NCBI GenBank assembly: GCA_026394055.1
Contig: JAPKYZ010000059.1
Span: 27,705-91,704 of the forward strand
Reading direction: 5' to 3'
Origin: Acidobacteriota bacterium
GTDB lineage: Bacteria > Acidobacteriota > Terriglobia > Bryobacterales > Bryobacteraceae
DNA: 64,000 nt
Shown here: positions 55,795 to 64,000 of the stretch, piece after piece
Layout: the number at the start of each line of letters is the position of its first letter
Position numbering within the stretch: position 1 is the first letter of the stretch
Notes under the pieces: model-generated
Told to the model about the DNA's origin: nothing
Databases searched by the model: none
Seen by the model: only the letters and a program-made list of their open reading frames with translations
Made by a program: the position numbers and the translations under genes

Positions 55795-58761
55795 CTACTG
55801 GACGACGAACGGCACTTCCGCGCTGGCGACGCCGTTGCGTTCCACCACCAGTTTGGCGGGCCCCGCGGGCGTATCCAGCGGAACCTGGAGAGCCAGTTGG
55901 CCCGGGTCGGTGTAGAAGACCGGGCAGGGGGTGCCGTTCACCTTCACCACCACGCCATCGAGACCCAGCGGATACGGCGTGACCGAGACCATGTTGCGGC
56001 GGTCGGCCAGGTCTGCTCCGTACACGGTCGCCAGAGCGCCACGCAGCACCGGTCCTTCGGTGAGCGTGAAGTAGTCAAACACGCCGCCGCTTACCTTGGG
56101 CGCGACGGGCGACACCGTGTAGGTGACCGGAATTCGGAGCGTGCTATTCACCGCCTCCGGGGAGGTGACGACGATCTCGGCCTGATAGGTGCCCACCTCG
56201 GCCGGCGGCTGTTTCAGGCGCACCTCGATCAGCTGCGGCGTCTGGGTGCCCGCATTGACAATCTCCAGCCAAGGCGAGGCCGTGGCCAGCGAGTAGGTGA
56301 CATTCATGTTGCGGGCCACAATCCAGAGCTTCTGGGCGGCCGGTTCGGGCGCCCCTACCTCGCGGCCAAAGCTCATCTGGCCGGGCGTGGAGAACAGCTC
56401 CGGCGGATTCACCACATTCAGCTGGACCAGAATCACCGCCGCGTTGCCGGAACCGGACCGGAAGTAGAGCGAGCTGGTGTATTGTCCCGCCGTCAGGTTG
56501 CAATTGCTCAGCCTCAGGGTAAAGGGACCGGCACTGTAGACGGAGCTTTGGCTGAGGGTTAGCCAGGAAGCCTGCGGTACCAGCGTGTAGCCGCCTTCGC
56601 TGAGCCAGATGCTCGCCGAAGGTGCGGAGCGGCCAGTGACGCAAGTCATCTGGACCACCGACGGCGACACATCGAGCAGCTTGGCCGGTGCGTCGGGCAC
56701 GGCGAGGTCGAACACATAAGCGGCGCCAGAGCTTGAGGCGCTGGTGTTCGACTGGTTACCCCCGATTCCGGTGGCATTGCTGGTCTCCCCAGGCGCGCCG
56801 ACAACCAGCGTGTTGCCCGAAATGGCCGGGTAACCAAAATTCGCGCTGGCGCGGCTATTGGAGGCCTTCAGGTAGTTCAGCTGGGACCAGGTTGTGCCGC
56901 TGCGGAGGTAAACGTACACGGCACCGGAATTGCTGCTGGTCCGGGTGGTCTGGGTACCATCCACTCCGGTGGAGTTGCTGCCCTCATTGATCGCCCCGAC
57001 CGCGAGAAAATCACCGGAGACGGCGATTGCCTCCCCGAAGCTGTCGCTCGCGAAGGTATTCGAGGCCTTCACGTAGGCTTGCTGGGTCCAGGTCGACCCA
57101 CTGCGGACAAACACATAAGCGGCCCCGGCGCTGGACGCACTGGTATTGGCCTGATTGCCATTCACTCCGGTGGCATTGCTCGATTCAGCGCGTGACCCGA
57201 TGGCCACCGTGTCGCCAGAGACGGAGACGGAGTAACCGAACAGCGCGGCGGCGCGCGCGTTGGACGCCTTCAGGTACGCTTGCTGGGTCCAGGTGGTGCC
57301 ACTGCGGACAAACACATAAGCGGCCCCGGCGCTGGACGCACTGGTGTCGGCCTGATTGCCATTTACTCCGGTGGCGTTGCTGCTCTCGTACTGCGACCCA
57401 ACCACGATCGTGTTCCCATCAATCGCCACCGGCAGGCCGAAGTATGCGCCGGACCGCGTGTTGGAGGCCTTCAAGTAGGCCTGCTGCGTCCATGTCGTGC
57501 CACTCCGCACAAAGACATACGCCGCGCCCGAACTTGAAGCAGAAGTGTTGTTGGCGTTGCCGTTGACGCCGGTGGCGTTGCTCGATTCACCGGGGATGCC
57601 TACGACGACGGTGTCTCCGGATACGGAAACGGAATAGCCAAAATAGTAGCCCGAGCCGTTTACCGGGGCCTTCAGGTAGGCCTGCTGGGTCCAAGTGGTG
57701 CCACTGCGCACGAAGACGTAGGCGGCGCCGGCGCCGGATACTGTGTTGTCGGCCCCATTGCCGTTGATGGTGGTGGCTCCGCCGTTTTCAGGCGGTGCTC
57801 CGACGACGATCGTGTCGCCGGAAATCGAGACACTGTACCCAAAGTAATCGCCGGTCTCCGCGTTGGAGGCTTTCAGATAAGCCTGCTGCGTCCAGTTGCC
57901 GCCACTGCGGACGAAAACATAGGCCGCACCGGCGTTGCTGGCGGTGTTGATGGTTTGATCACCGTTCACACCGGTGGCGGTGCTTCTTTCGCCGTATGCC
58001 GTCACCACCATGGTGTCGCCCGCAACGGCAACCTTAAAGCCGAACCGGTCGCCGGCGTCAGTGTTGGAGGCCTTAATGTAGGCCTGCTGCGCCACCGGAT
58101 CGATGGTGATGGGGTAGTGCGCGGATTCCTCATCCACCAACAGGGCCAGCGTACCATCGGTAGCCTCCATGCGCGACGGCAGCACGCGTCCATCGCGATC
58201 CCACACTTTCAAGCCGCTATAGTTCATCACCGCGGCGCCGCCGGCATCGACAAACGATGCGGATTGGCCGTCCGGGCTGACGCGCGGAGCCAGCGTTCCG
58301 CGGACGGCCATCGTGAACCGCAAAGGTCCAGCAGTGTCCTCGGAGCCGGCGGCCGGCCGCTCGGCCAGCGTAAAGCCGTGTTCCAATCCCCGCTGATCGT
58401 TCAACCACCACTCTTCCAGGCCACCGCGGACCAGACGCACGCGATTCAATTGGTTGGACAACTGGCCCGCCTCTTGGACGCGGGTCTCATGGCCGGCAAA
58501 GCCATATTGCGCCAGGCTGAGACCCCAGCTCCAGCGCCCGGCGTACGGTTTGACGAGAAAGCCCTGGCGGTCAAAGCGGGTGGTCCATTGCTGGTTCGAG
58601 TTCGGCGCCTGGAGGGCGCCCTTGCCATCAGCCTGGGCCGCATGGCGATGACGTTCGTGGGTGGCGCGAACTTCCGCCCAGTCAGTCTTCGATAAGCCAA
58701 CGGGCAGCTTGCCTTGCGCGGCAATTGAAAGGCAGCACGAGATCAGTAGGAGTGTCTTCAT
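55795..58761 (-). CDS. Secreted FG-GAP repeat protein with TIGR03437-type C-terminus
   Basis: A 988-residue exported protein. A short signal (KTLLLISCCLSIAAQG) precedes a ~220-residue front domain (RFDRQGFLVKPYAGRWSWGLSL, LVDEESAHYPITIDPVAQQ). Seven FG-GAP repeats of about 60 residues follow, each with AGAAYVFVRSG-type, WTQQAYLKASN and FGYSVSVSGDTVVVG-type segments, and probably form a seven-bladed propeller. After a Cys-containing linker comes a BACON/Ig-like region and a C-terminal domain (about 900-988: LRGALATVYGADLADRR, PCPVFYTDPGQLALQVP) known as TIGR03437 from Solibacter. Function is unknown; such proteins are surface-exposed and bind glycans or partners. A close paralogue is encoded 105 bases upstream on the same strand. 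Confidence 0.85.
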   Translation of the reverse strand: MKTLLLISCCLSIAAQGKLPVGLSKTDWAEVRATHERHRHAAQADGKGALQAPNSNQQWTTRFDRQGFLVKPYAGRWSWGLSLAQYGFAGHETRVQEAGQLSNQLNRVRLVRGGLEEWWLNDQRGLEHGFTLAERPAAGSEDTAGPLRFTMAVRGTLAPRVSPDGQSASFVDAGGAAVMNYSGLKVWDRDGRVLPSRMEATDGTLALLVDEESAHYPITIDPVAQQAYIKASNTDAGDRFGFKVAVAGDTMVVTAYGERSTATGVNGDQTINTASNAGAAYVFVRSGGNWTQQAYLKASNAETGDYFGYSVSISGDTIVVGAPPENGGATTINGNGADNTVSGAGAAYVFVRSGTTWTQQAYLKAPVNGSGYYFGYSVSVSGDTVVVGIPGESSNATGVNGNANNTSASSSGAAYVFVRSGTTWTQQAYLKASNTRSGAYFGLPVAIDGNTIVVGSQYESSNATGVNGNQADTSASSAGAAYVFVRSGTTWTQQAYLKASNARAAALFGYSVSVSGDTVAIGSRAESSNATGVNGNQANTSASSAGAAYVFVRSGSTWTQQAYVKASNTFASDSFGEAIAVSGDFLAVGAINEGSNSTGVDGTQTTRTSSNSGAVYVYLRSGTTWSQLNYLKASNSRASANFGYPAISGNTLVVGAPGETSNATGIGGNQSNTSASSSGAAYVFDLAVPDAPAKLLDVSPSVVQMTCVTGRSAPSASIWLSEGGYTLVPQASWLTLSQSSVYSAGPFTLRLSNCNLTAGQYTSSLYFRSGSGNAAVILVQLNVVNPPELFSTPGQMSFGREVGAPEPAAQKLWIVARNMNVTYSLATASPWLEIVNAGTQTPQLIEVRLKQPPAEVGTYQAEIVVTSPEAVNSTLRIPVTYTVSPVAPKVSGGVFDYFTLTEGPVLRGALATVYGADLADRRNMVSVTPYPLGLDGVVVKVNGTPCPVFYTDPGQLALQVPLDTPAGPAKLVVERNGVASAEVPFVVQ

Positions 58762-58813
58762 ACGGTTCTATCCAACTTGTCGGTTCAAGGTTGCCAGGGT
58801 AAGAGCGCAAAAC

Positions 58814-58837
58814 ACGGGAGAACTTGCGCCCGTTTTA
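58814..58837 (-). terminator. Small T-rich hairpin between the FG-GAP genes
   Basis: On the minus strand ACGGG (58833-58829) pairs with CCCGT (58818-58814), followed by GTTTTG. A modest intrinsic terminator downstream of the upstream FG-GAP gene. Confidence 0.45.
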
Positions 58838-58866
58838 CCATGGTGGGCCCGGCGCGAAAGGGCCAG

Positions 58867-61800
58867 TTACTGGACGGTAAAGGAGACTTCCGCGCTGGTA
58901 ACCCCATTGCGTTCCACCACCAGCGTGGCCGTACCCAGTGCAGTATCAACAGGGAGCTGGAAGGCCAGTTGACCCGGGTCCGTATAGAAGATGGGGCACG
59001 GCCGGCCGTTGATCTTCACCACCACACCGTCGAGGATCATCGGGTAGGGCACCGGCGCCAAACTGCGGCGGGCCGCCAGATCCGTGCCGAAAACTGTCGC
59101 GAGCGCTCCTCGCGTGATCAGCCCGTTGCTCAACGCAAAGTAGTCGTATACGCCACCGCTCACCTTCGGCGCCACCGGCGTCACCGCGTAGGTGACCGGA
59201 ATCCGTAGCGGGCTGTTCACCGCCTCCGCCGACGCGACGAGGATTTCGGCTTGGTAGGAACCGATCGCGGCGGGCGGCTGTTTGAGACGCACCTCGATTT
59301 GTTGCGGCGTCTGGGTGCCCACGTTGATGATTTCAAGCCATGGCGAGGCGCTGGCGAGAGTGTAGTTGACGTTGACGTGACGGGCCACAATCCACAACCG
59401 CTGAGCGGCGGGTTCTGGCGCCCCAGCTTCACGGCTGAAGCGGAGCTGGCTGGGCGTCGAGAAGAGCTCAGGCGGCCCAGTGACGTTCAGTTGCACGAGG
59501 ATGGCGGCCACCTCGGCGCTCCCGGCGCGGAAGTAGACCAAGCTGGAGTATTGCCCCGGAGCCATGTCGCAGCTCTGAAGGGCCAGCGTGAAGGGCCGGC
59601 CGGCGGTGCCCGAACTATTCAGCAAAGTCAGCCAAGGAAGCTGCGGAGTGAGGCTAAAGCCCCCCGTTCCCTGCACTTGGAGCGCGAAAGAAGGCGGCGT
59701 GCGGCCCACCACGCAAGTGAGTGGCACCACGGCCGGGGAGACGGTGATGTCGGACGTTGAGGGCGGAAGCGGCGGAGCGTCGAAGACGTAGACCGCTCCG
59801 GAGTCCGGGCCGCAGTAGTCGAACTGATCGCCATTGACACCGGTCGCACTGCTGGTCTCGGAGTATGCGCCCACCACCACCAGGTCCGCGGAGACCGCCA
59901 CCGCCACGCCGAATTGGTCGCTTCGCGTATTAGACGCTTTCAAGTACGCCTGCTGAGTCCACGCGGCCCCGGCCCTGACAAACAGATACACCGCACCGGC
60001 CGCAGTCAGACTGTTATTGGTTTGGTCGCCATTGAGACCGGTGGCGTTGCTCCGTTCTTGAGAAGCGCCCACCGCCACCATATCTCCATAGATCGCGACG
60101 GAGCTGCCGAACTTGTCCGCCGCTTCTGTGTTCGAGGCCTTCAGATAAGCCTGCTGCGCCCAAGTTGAGCCACTCCTTACAAACACATAGGCCGCACCAG
60201 CTTGAGAGGCGCCATTGTTGGCTTGATTGGCGTTGACACCCGTGGCATTGCTCGATTCATTCTGGGCGGCAATCACGGCGGTGTCGCCAGCGATCGCGAC
60301 GGCATAGCCAAAGGCGTCACTCGCCTCAGCATTCGAAGCTTTCAGATAGGCCTGCTGCGTCCAGGTGGTTCCGCTGCGGACAAACACGTACGCGGCCCCT
60401 GCAGCGGCGGCGGCGTTATTGGCCTGGTTGCCATTCGCGCCGGTGGCATTACTGGCCTCTGACTGGGCTCCCGTTAAGATGGTGTCACCGGAAATGGCCA
60501 CGGCGTTGCCGAAGTTGTCGCTGGCTTCCGCATTGGAGGCTTTCAAGTAGGCCTGCTGGGTCCAGGTAGTGCCGCTCCGCACAAATACATACACTGCACC
60601 GGAACCGGCGGCGCTATTGTTGGCTTGGTTGCCGTTCACGCCGGTGGCATTGCTCGATTCAGCCTGTGCCCCCACCACCGCGGTGTCGCCGTCAATGCCG
60701 ACGGAGACGCCGAAGTTGTCACCAGCCTCCGTGTTGGAAGCCTTTAAGTAAGCCTGCTGGGTCCAGGTGGAGCCGCTCCGCACAAACACATAGGCCGCCC
60801 CGGATTGGGCGGCGCCATTGTTGGCCGCGTTGCCATTGACGCCCGTGGCGCCACCGGACTCACTCAAGGCTCCCACCACGATGGTGTTGCCGGAGATGGC
60901 CACGGAATAACCGAAGTTATCACCCGGGTCGGTGTTAGAGGCCTTCAAGTAAGCTTGTTGCGTCCAGGTCCCGCCACTTCTGACAAAGACATAAGCCGCT
61001 CCCGCATCGGTGGCTGAGTTGTCGGTGCCGGCGCCGTTGATGCCGGTACCATTGCTGTCTTCACGGGGTGCTCCAACCACCACGGTATTGCCGGAGACGG
61101 CCACGGAGTTGCCAAACAAGTAGTCGCCACCCGTGTAGACGGATGCTTTCAGGTAAGCCTGCTGGGCGATCGGATCGATGGTGAGCGGATAACGCGCGCC
61201 CTGCTCCTCAACCAGAATCATCAGCCGGTTCTCCGAAGCCTCCATCCGGGAGCTCAGCAGGTGTCCATCGGCGTCCCATACCTTGAGTCCGCCGTAGCTC
61301 ACCACCGTGGCACCGTCGTCATTGTGGAAGGAGGCGCTTTTCCCGTTGGCGCTGACACGCGGGCGCAGAGTGCCCCGCACCGCCAGATCGAACCGCAGCG
61401 GGCCTGCTGAATTGCCTGCGGCGGCCCGTGAATTGCCTGCGGCGGCCAGTGACCTGCCTGCGGCCGGACGCTGGCGCACAACGAAGCCATGCTCCAAGCC
61501 GCGAGCGTCGTTGATCCACCATTCTTCCACTCCATCGCGGTTCAACTTGATCCGGTTCAAAGAACTGGTGAGCTGGCCCTGGCCCACCGCCCGCTCCTGA
61601 CCAGCAAAGCCATAGCGCTGCAACGCCAATCCCCAGTTCCAGCCACCACGGTCCGGCTGGACCAGAAACCCTTGGCCATCAAAGCGGGTGGTCCATTGCT
61701 GGCTCTGATTGGGCGCCGTCAAGGGGCCGCGGCCATCGGTTTGGGCGGCGTGCCGGTGGCGCTGATGCACCGCGCGGATCTCTGCCCAGGAACCGGCCGT

Positions 61801-61869
61801 CAGCCCGGACGGCACCTTGTCATTTCCAGAAACAGCCAGACAGGTGGCCAGCAGCAGTAAGGTCTTCAT
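58867..61869 (-). CDS. Secreted FG-GAP repeat protein, paralogue of the preceding gene
   Basis: A 1000-residue protein from ATG 61869, which has GGAG four bases upstream; the signal is KTLLLLATCLAVSGND. The frame stays open upstream to 62238 but that part runs antisense to the molybdoenzyme gene. It has the same layout as its neighbour: a front domain (RFDGQGFLVQPDRGGWNWGL), seven FG-GAP repeats (for example ASDNFGNAVAISGDTILTG and AYVFVRSGTTWTQQAYLKASN), and the TIGR03437-type end (GALATVFGTDLAARRS, PCPIFYTDPGQLAFQLP). Residues near 155 contain a small three-fold repeat (AAGNS RAAAGNS). Probably a tandem duplicate with the same unknown surface role. Confidence 0.85.
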   Translation of the reverse strand: MKTLLLLATCLAVSGNDKVPSGLTAGSWAEIRAVHQRHRHAAQTDGRGPLTAPNQSQQWTTRFDGQGFLVQPDRGGWNWGLALQRYGFAGQERAVGQGQLTSSLNRIKLNRDGVEEWWINDARGLEHGFVVRQRPAAGRSLAAAGNSRAAAGNSAGPLRFDLAVRGTLRPRVSANGKSASFHNDDGATVVSYGGLKVWDADGHLLSSRMEASENRLMILVEEQGARYPLTIDPIAQQAYLKASVYTGGDYLFGNSVAVSGNTVVVGAPREDSNGTGINGAGTDNSATDAGAAYVFVRSGGTWTQQAYLKASNTDPGDNFGYSVAISGNTIVVGALSESGGATGVNGNAANNGAAQSGAAYVFVRSGSTWTQQAYLKASNTEAGDNFGVSVGIDGDTAVVGAQAESSNATGVNGNQANNSAAGSGAVYVFVRSGTTWTQQAYLKASNAEASDNFGNAVAISGDTILTGAQSEASNATGANGNQANNAAAAAGAAYVFVRSGTTWTQQAYLKASNAEASDAFGYAVAIAGDTAVIAAQNESSNATGVNANQANNGASQAGAAYVFVRSGSTWAQQAYLKASNTEAADKFGSSVAIYGDMVAVGASQERSNATGLNGDQTNNSLTAAGAVYLFVRAGAAWTQQAYLKASNTRSDQFGVAVAVSADLVVVGAYSETSSATGVNGDQFDYCGPDSGAVYVFDAPPLPPSTSDITVSPAVVPLTCVVGRTPPSFALQVQGTGGFSLTPQLPWLTLLNSSGTAGRPFTLALQSCDMAPGQYSSLVYFRAGSAEVAAILVQLNVTGPPELFSTPSQLRFSREAGAPEPAAQRLWIVARHVNVNYTLASASPWLEIINVGTQTPQQIEVRLKQPPAAIGSYQAEILVASAEAVNSPLRIPVTYAVTPVAPKVSGGVYDYFALSNGLITRGALATVFGTDLAARRSLAPVPYPMILDGVVVKINGRPCPIFYTDPGQLAFQLPVDTALGTATLVVERNGVTSAEVSFTVQ
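61409..61471 (-). repeat. Three-copy 21-base tandem repeat in the FG-GAP gene
   Basis: Units at 61409-61429 and 61430-61450 differ by one base and 61451-61471 is an imperfect third copy. The repeat keeps the frame and codes for repeated AAGNS-type heptapeptides. It is a likely slippage site. Confidence 0.75.
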
Positions 61870-62016
61870 AAAGCTCCACCCCTGAATTCGGCAACATTCG
61901 CCGGTCTCGTTAGAGCCGAAGGGCAAACATTGGCGAACGCCGCGGGTGAAAGCGATGACGCGGGCCAAGGATCCAGCCGGTGCCGGGTGGCCGGGCAGCG
62001 ACGGGTCCCGGTCCGG

Positions 62017-62046
62017 TTCCACGTGTTCGGATGCGGGTGATATACT
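62017..62046 (+). promoter_or_regulatory. Promoter of the molybdoenzyme gene
   Basis: TATACT (62041-62046) with TTCCAC (62017-62022) at an 18-base spacing. The TTG start at 62075 gives a leader of about 23 bases with GGAG seven bases before it. Confidence 0.5.
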
Positions 62047-62074
62047 CGCCGCAATCTCATTCTGGAGCCAGCTC

Positions 62075-63229
62075 TTGCGACCCACAACACCTTCCAGCAC
62101 GTTCAACCGGCGGTCTTTCTTGAATTCCAGTGCGGCGGCTCTGGCGGCCACGGCGCTGCCCCATTTCACCTTCCCGGCCCTGGCCGCGGGCGAAGAGGTG
62201 ATCGCCTTTGAAGACACCCCCAAGTTCGACCCGGCCAAGCCGCGCCTGCCATGGGAGCAGACCTCGGAATGGCTGACGCCGCAAGACCAGTTCTTCTTCG
62301 TCGGACACTATGGCTTTCCGGAGGTCAAGCTGGCCGATTGGAAGTTGGAACTGGCCGGGCTGGTGGGCAAGCAGCTGTCCGTGACGCTCGATGAACTGAA
62401 GAAGCGCCCGTCGCGGGAGTACATCGCCACCATGGAGTGCTCCGGCAACGGCCCGACGGGCGGCTTGATCGGCAACGCTAAATGGAAAGGCACGCCGCTA
62501 TCTGGACTGCTCAAAGAAGCCAAGGTTGCACCGGAGGCCGTGGAAGCGGTCTTTTTTGCGGCGGACTCCGGCACCGAGAAGATCCGCGGCGCGGACTACA
62601 AACAGAACTTCGCGCGCAGCCTGCCGGTGGCGGAGGCGATGTCGAACGACGTGCTGCTCTGCTACGAGATGAACGGGCAACCCTTGAACGACAAGCACGG
62701 CGCGCCGATCCGGTTGATTGTGCCCGGGCAATACGGCGTGTCCTGGGTGAAGTGGCTGAACCGGATCGAGCTGCATGACCGCAAGTACCTGGGCCGCTTT
62801 ATGGGCCGCGATTACGTCACCATCCGTGGCGAAAAGCGCGGCGCGGAAACGATCTGGCGCGAGACCTCCGTCGGCCGGATGAATCTGAAATCCGTCCCCA
62901 GCCGCGTCGTCAAGCGCGCCGATGGCAAGCTAGTCATCCAAGGCGCCGCCTGGGACGATGGCACGCCGATCAAGCGCGTGGATGTAAAGATCGATTCTGG
63001 CGACTGGGTGCAGGCCAAGCTCGACGAAAGCCACAAGGAGCCCTACACCTGGCGCTTCTGGTCGCTCGACTGGCCGTCGCCCACGCCGGGTGAGCACACC
63101 GTCACCTCGCGCGCCACCAACGCCAAAGGCAAAGTACAGCCAGCGGCATCGGATGATCAAATTGCGTTGAAGAAGACCTACTGGGAAGCCAACCAGATGG
63201 CCGTTCGCAAGATCAAGCTGGGCGCGTAA
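62075..63229 (+). CDS. Sulfite-oxidase-family molybdoenzyme, Tat exported
   Basis: A 384-residue enzyme of the sulfite oxidase/MsrP superfamily. TTG at 62075 is chosen because GGAG sits seven bases upstream and it leads straight into the twin-arginine signal FNRRSFLNSSAAALAATALPHF. The Mo-pterin domain holds the Mo-binding Cys122 in IATMECSGNGPTGGLIG and the substrate loop RLIVPGQYGVSWVKWLNRIEL; the C-terminal Ig-like dimerisation domain is VIQGAAWDDGTPIKRVDVKI. The dimer domain argues for a sulfite oxidase type enzyme rather than MsrP, which lacks it. It likely oxidises sulfite or related compounds in the periplasm. A haem membrane protein of the msrQ type lies 6-7 kb away. Confidence 0.87.
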   Translation: MRPTTPSSTFNRRSFLNSSAAALAATALPHFTFPALAAGEEVIAFEDTPKFDPAKPRLPWEQTSEWLTPQDQFFFVGHYGFPEVKLADWKLELAGLVGKQLSVTLDELKKRPSREYIATMECSGNGPTGGLIGNAKWKGTPLSGLLKEAKVAPEAVEAVFFAADSGTEKIRGADYKQNFARSLPVAEAMSNDVLLCYEMNGQPLNDKHGAPIRLIVPGQYGVSWVKWLNRIELHDRKYLGRFMGRDYVTIRGEKRGAETIWRETSVGRMNLKSVPSRVVKRADGKLVIQGAAWDDGTPIKRVDVKIDSGDWVQAKLDESHKEPYTWRFWSLDWPSPTPGEHTVTSRATNAKGKVQPAASDDQIALKKTYWEANQMAVRKIKLGA

Positions 63230-63311
63230 CACGACCGGAAGCCGACTGCCCACGGAGCATCCTGGCTATAGGTGTTAACCAAGTGAAATGGGCCTCGTTA
63301 TTACGAGCGGC

Positions 63312-63690
63312 CTATCTCTTAGGGCTTGAGAGAAACTCGCGCGCCAACGCATTTGCCAGCAGCTTGGCCGAGTCGCCGACAGTGGGCCTGAGGGTTTCAA
63401 TGCCGCCCAGGTAGACCATCAGTGTGTCCGGACGCCAGGCACCGGCAATCGAGCCATCGGCGAAGATGCCGATCAAAATGCGATCCGTACAGAACCATCG
63501 TGTCGCTGTAGACGGCGCTGTAGGCCGACGCCGTCCCACGATGGGCCGGCGGCGTCGCCATTGATCGTGCCCTCGTGGAGTAATTGCCGTTTCCAATAAC
63601 TGGCGGGTAGCCAACGCTCGTAGTGCGCTCACCGAGGGAGTTTCCACTTGTATAGGGCGCAAAGCTCCCAGTACGACACGGCCGCCGGCC
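63312..63690 (-). pseudogene. Frameshifted remnant of a secreted-protein gene
   Basis: In one minus-strand frame the sequence reads SFAPYTSGNSLGERTTSV and TASAYSAVYSDTMVLYGS; at about 63470-63490 the sense moves to another frame, DGSIAGAWRPDTLMVYLGG then DSAKLLANALAREFLSS and a stop. The joined text looks like the end of a secreted repeat protein, where DSAKLLANAL is a common closing pattern. No start codon or ribosome site was found. The rest of 63230-63865 holds no supported gene. Confidence in the family is low; decay is likely because an IS element adjoins. Confidence 0.35.
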
Positions 63691-63865
63691 TCCACATAGA
63701 CAGCAGACTATCGCTGAACAGTGCGTAGCTGTAGCTGGTTCAGGGAAGTGACGTTGGGCAACGGCGAGCGTCGCGGAACACGGGTCGAAGTCGTCGACGT
63801 TGGCGCCGAGAATGGCCGCGACGGAAGTGCAGAAGGTGGGATTATCGGCTCGCTCTGGGCAACTA

Positions 63866-64000
63866 GGGCGTGTTCACACTACGCGGAGGGCTTCGACGAT
63901 GAGCGCGAAGCAGAGAAAAGCCACGAAGACGACGTCGAGCTTTTCAAAGCGTGAGAAGATCCGGCGGAAGCCCTTCAGTCTGCGGAACAACCGCTCGATC
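63866..64000 (-). mobile_element. Edge of an IS5-type insertion sequence (partial)
   Basis: The element runs off the right end. Its likely terminal sequence GGGCGTGTTCACAC starts at about 63867, just outside the transposase stop, with ACTA at the junction as a possible target. Only the transposase 3' end is visible. The exact boundary needs the other end of the element. Confidence 0.6.
63874..64000 (-). CDS. IS5-family transposase (C-terminal 41 residues)
   Basis: The last 41 codons read IERLFRRLKGFRRIFSRF, then EKLDVVFVAFLCFALIVEAL and stop (TGA, 63876-63874). ERLFRRLK...RFEKLD...FLxFA is the closing signature of IS5-family DDE transposases, with the final Glu of the DDE triad lying close to this region (E of IERLF). 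The start lies outside the window, so copy completeness is unknown. Confidence 0.8.
   Translation of the reverse strand, partial: IERLFRRLKGFRRIFSRFEKLDVVFVAFLCFALIVEALRVV

Noticed and set aside
56700..58100. Regular repeated DNA resembling a CRISPR-like array
   Set aside because: The repeat is coding: about 180 bases per unit in frame with FG-GAP repeats, with no short direct repeats and spacers.

Overview
The window reads as chromosomal DNA from an acidobacterium close to Solibacter/Bryobacter (Bryobacteraceae). Evidence: high GC; two secreted FG-GAP proteins ending in the domain known as TIGR03437 (first described from Solibacter usitatus); three large TonB-type receptors, two carrying an N-terminal carboxypeptidase-regulatory-like domain; M56/BlaR-BlaI pairs with a TonB C-terminal domain; and LptFG and LptC/LptA fusions of LPS export genes. 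The taxonomic call is inference from gene content, not from a marker-gene tree.

Layout. 1-2.6 kb: start of lptB and an lptC/lptA-like gene (minus). 2.6-7.0 kb: a small-ORF/hairpin region, then a TPR-CHAT protease, an ECF sigma factor and a zinc-finger anti-sigma factor. 7-10.9 kb (minus): SH3 lipoprotein, manA, PLP aminotransferase, coaD. 11-12.7 kb (minus): M56/TonB-C membrane peptidase and its BlaI repressor. 12.7-15.6 kb: a 36-aa membrane peptide, a SET-domain methyltransferase, REP-like repeats, a CpaE-like ATPase and a divergent LuxR-type regulator. 15.6-21.5 kb: an exported TldD/TldE-like protease pair and an LptF-LptG fusion permease; then an Lrp regulator. 22-28.5 kb (minus): large TonB receptor, AraC regulator, GMC oxidoreductase.

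28.6-30.7 kb is accessory: an Mrr-like nuclease-domain protein (DUF6602 type) and an XRE/nucleotidyltransferase module. 31.1-35.2 kb: a probable metal-uptake operon with a Fur-like palindrome, a structured leader, a 47-aa leader ORF overlapping the start of a TonB receptor, and a DUF4198-Kelch protein. 35.4-38.2 kb: another TonB receptor broken by one in-frame TAG. 38.3-43.4 kb: exported enzymes (YdcF-like, S1/P1-like, HpaI-like aldolase, Tat-type FMN dehydrogenase) and a TetR regulator. 43.4-47.5 kb: ATP synthase genes atpZ, atpI, atpB, atpE, interrupted by a methyltransferase and a HigBA-type toxin-antitoxin pair, then a reduced DapA-like protein. 47.5-55 kb: a second nucleotidyltransferase pair, ggt, a patatin-like protein, gatB and a VapBC pair. 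55-63.2 kb: msrQ-like, two tandem FG-GAP proteins and a Tat-exported sulfite-oxidase-family molybdoenzyme. The right end holds a decayed secreted-protein remnant and the end of an IS5-type element running off the window.

Two themes recur: envelope biology (LPS export, TonB uptake, exported enzymes, surface propellers) and small switch modules (four TA-like pairs, sigma/anti-sigma, BlaI/M56). The locus most worth testing as an under-described system is TPR-CHAT protease plus ECF sigma plus anti-sigma, whose logic resembles the protease-controlled sigma branch of Craspase but with no CRISPR component visible here. No tRNA, rRNA or CRISPR array was recognised.
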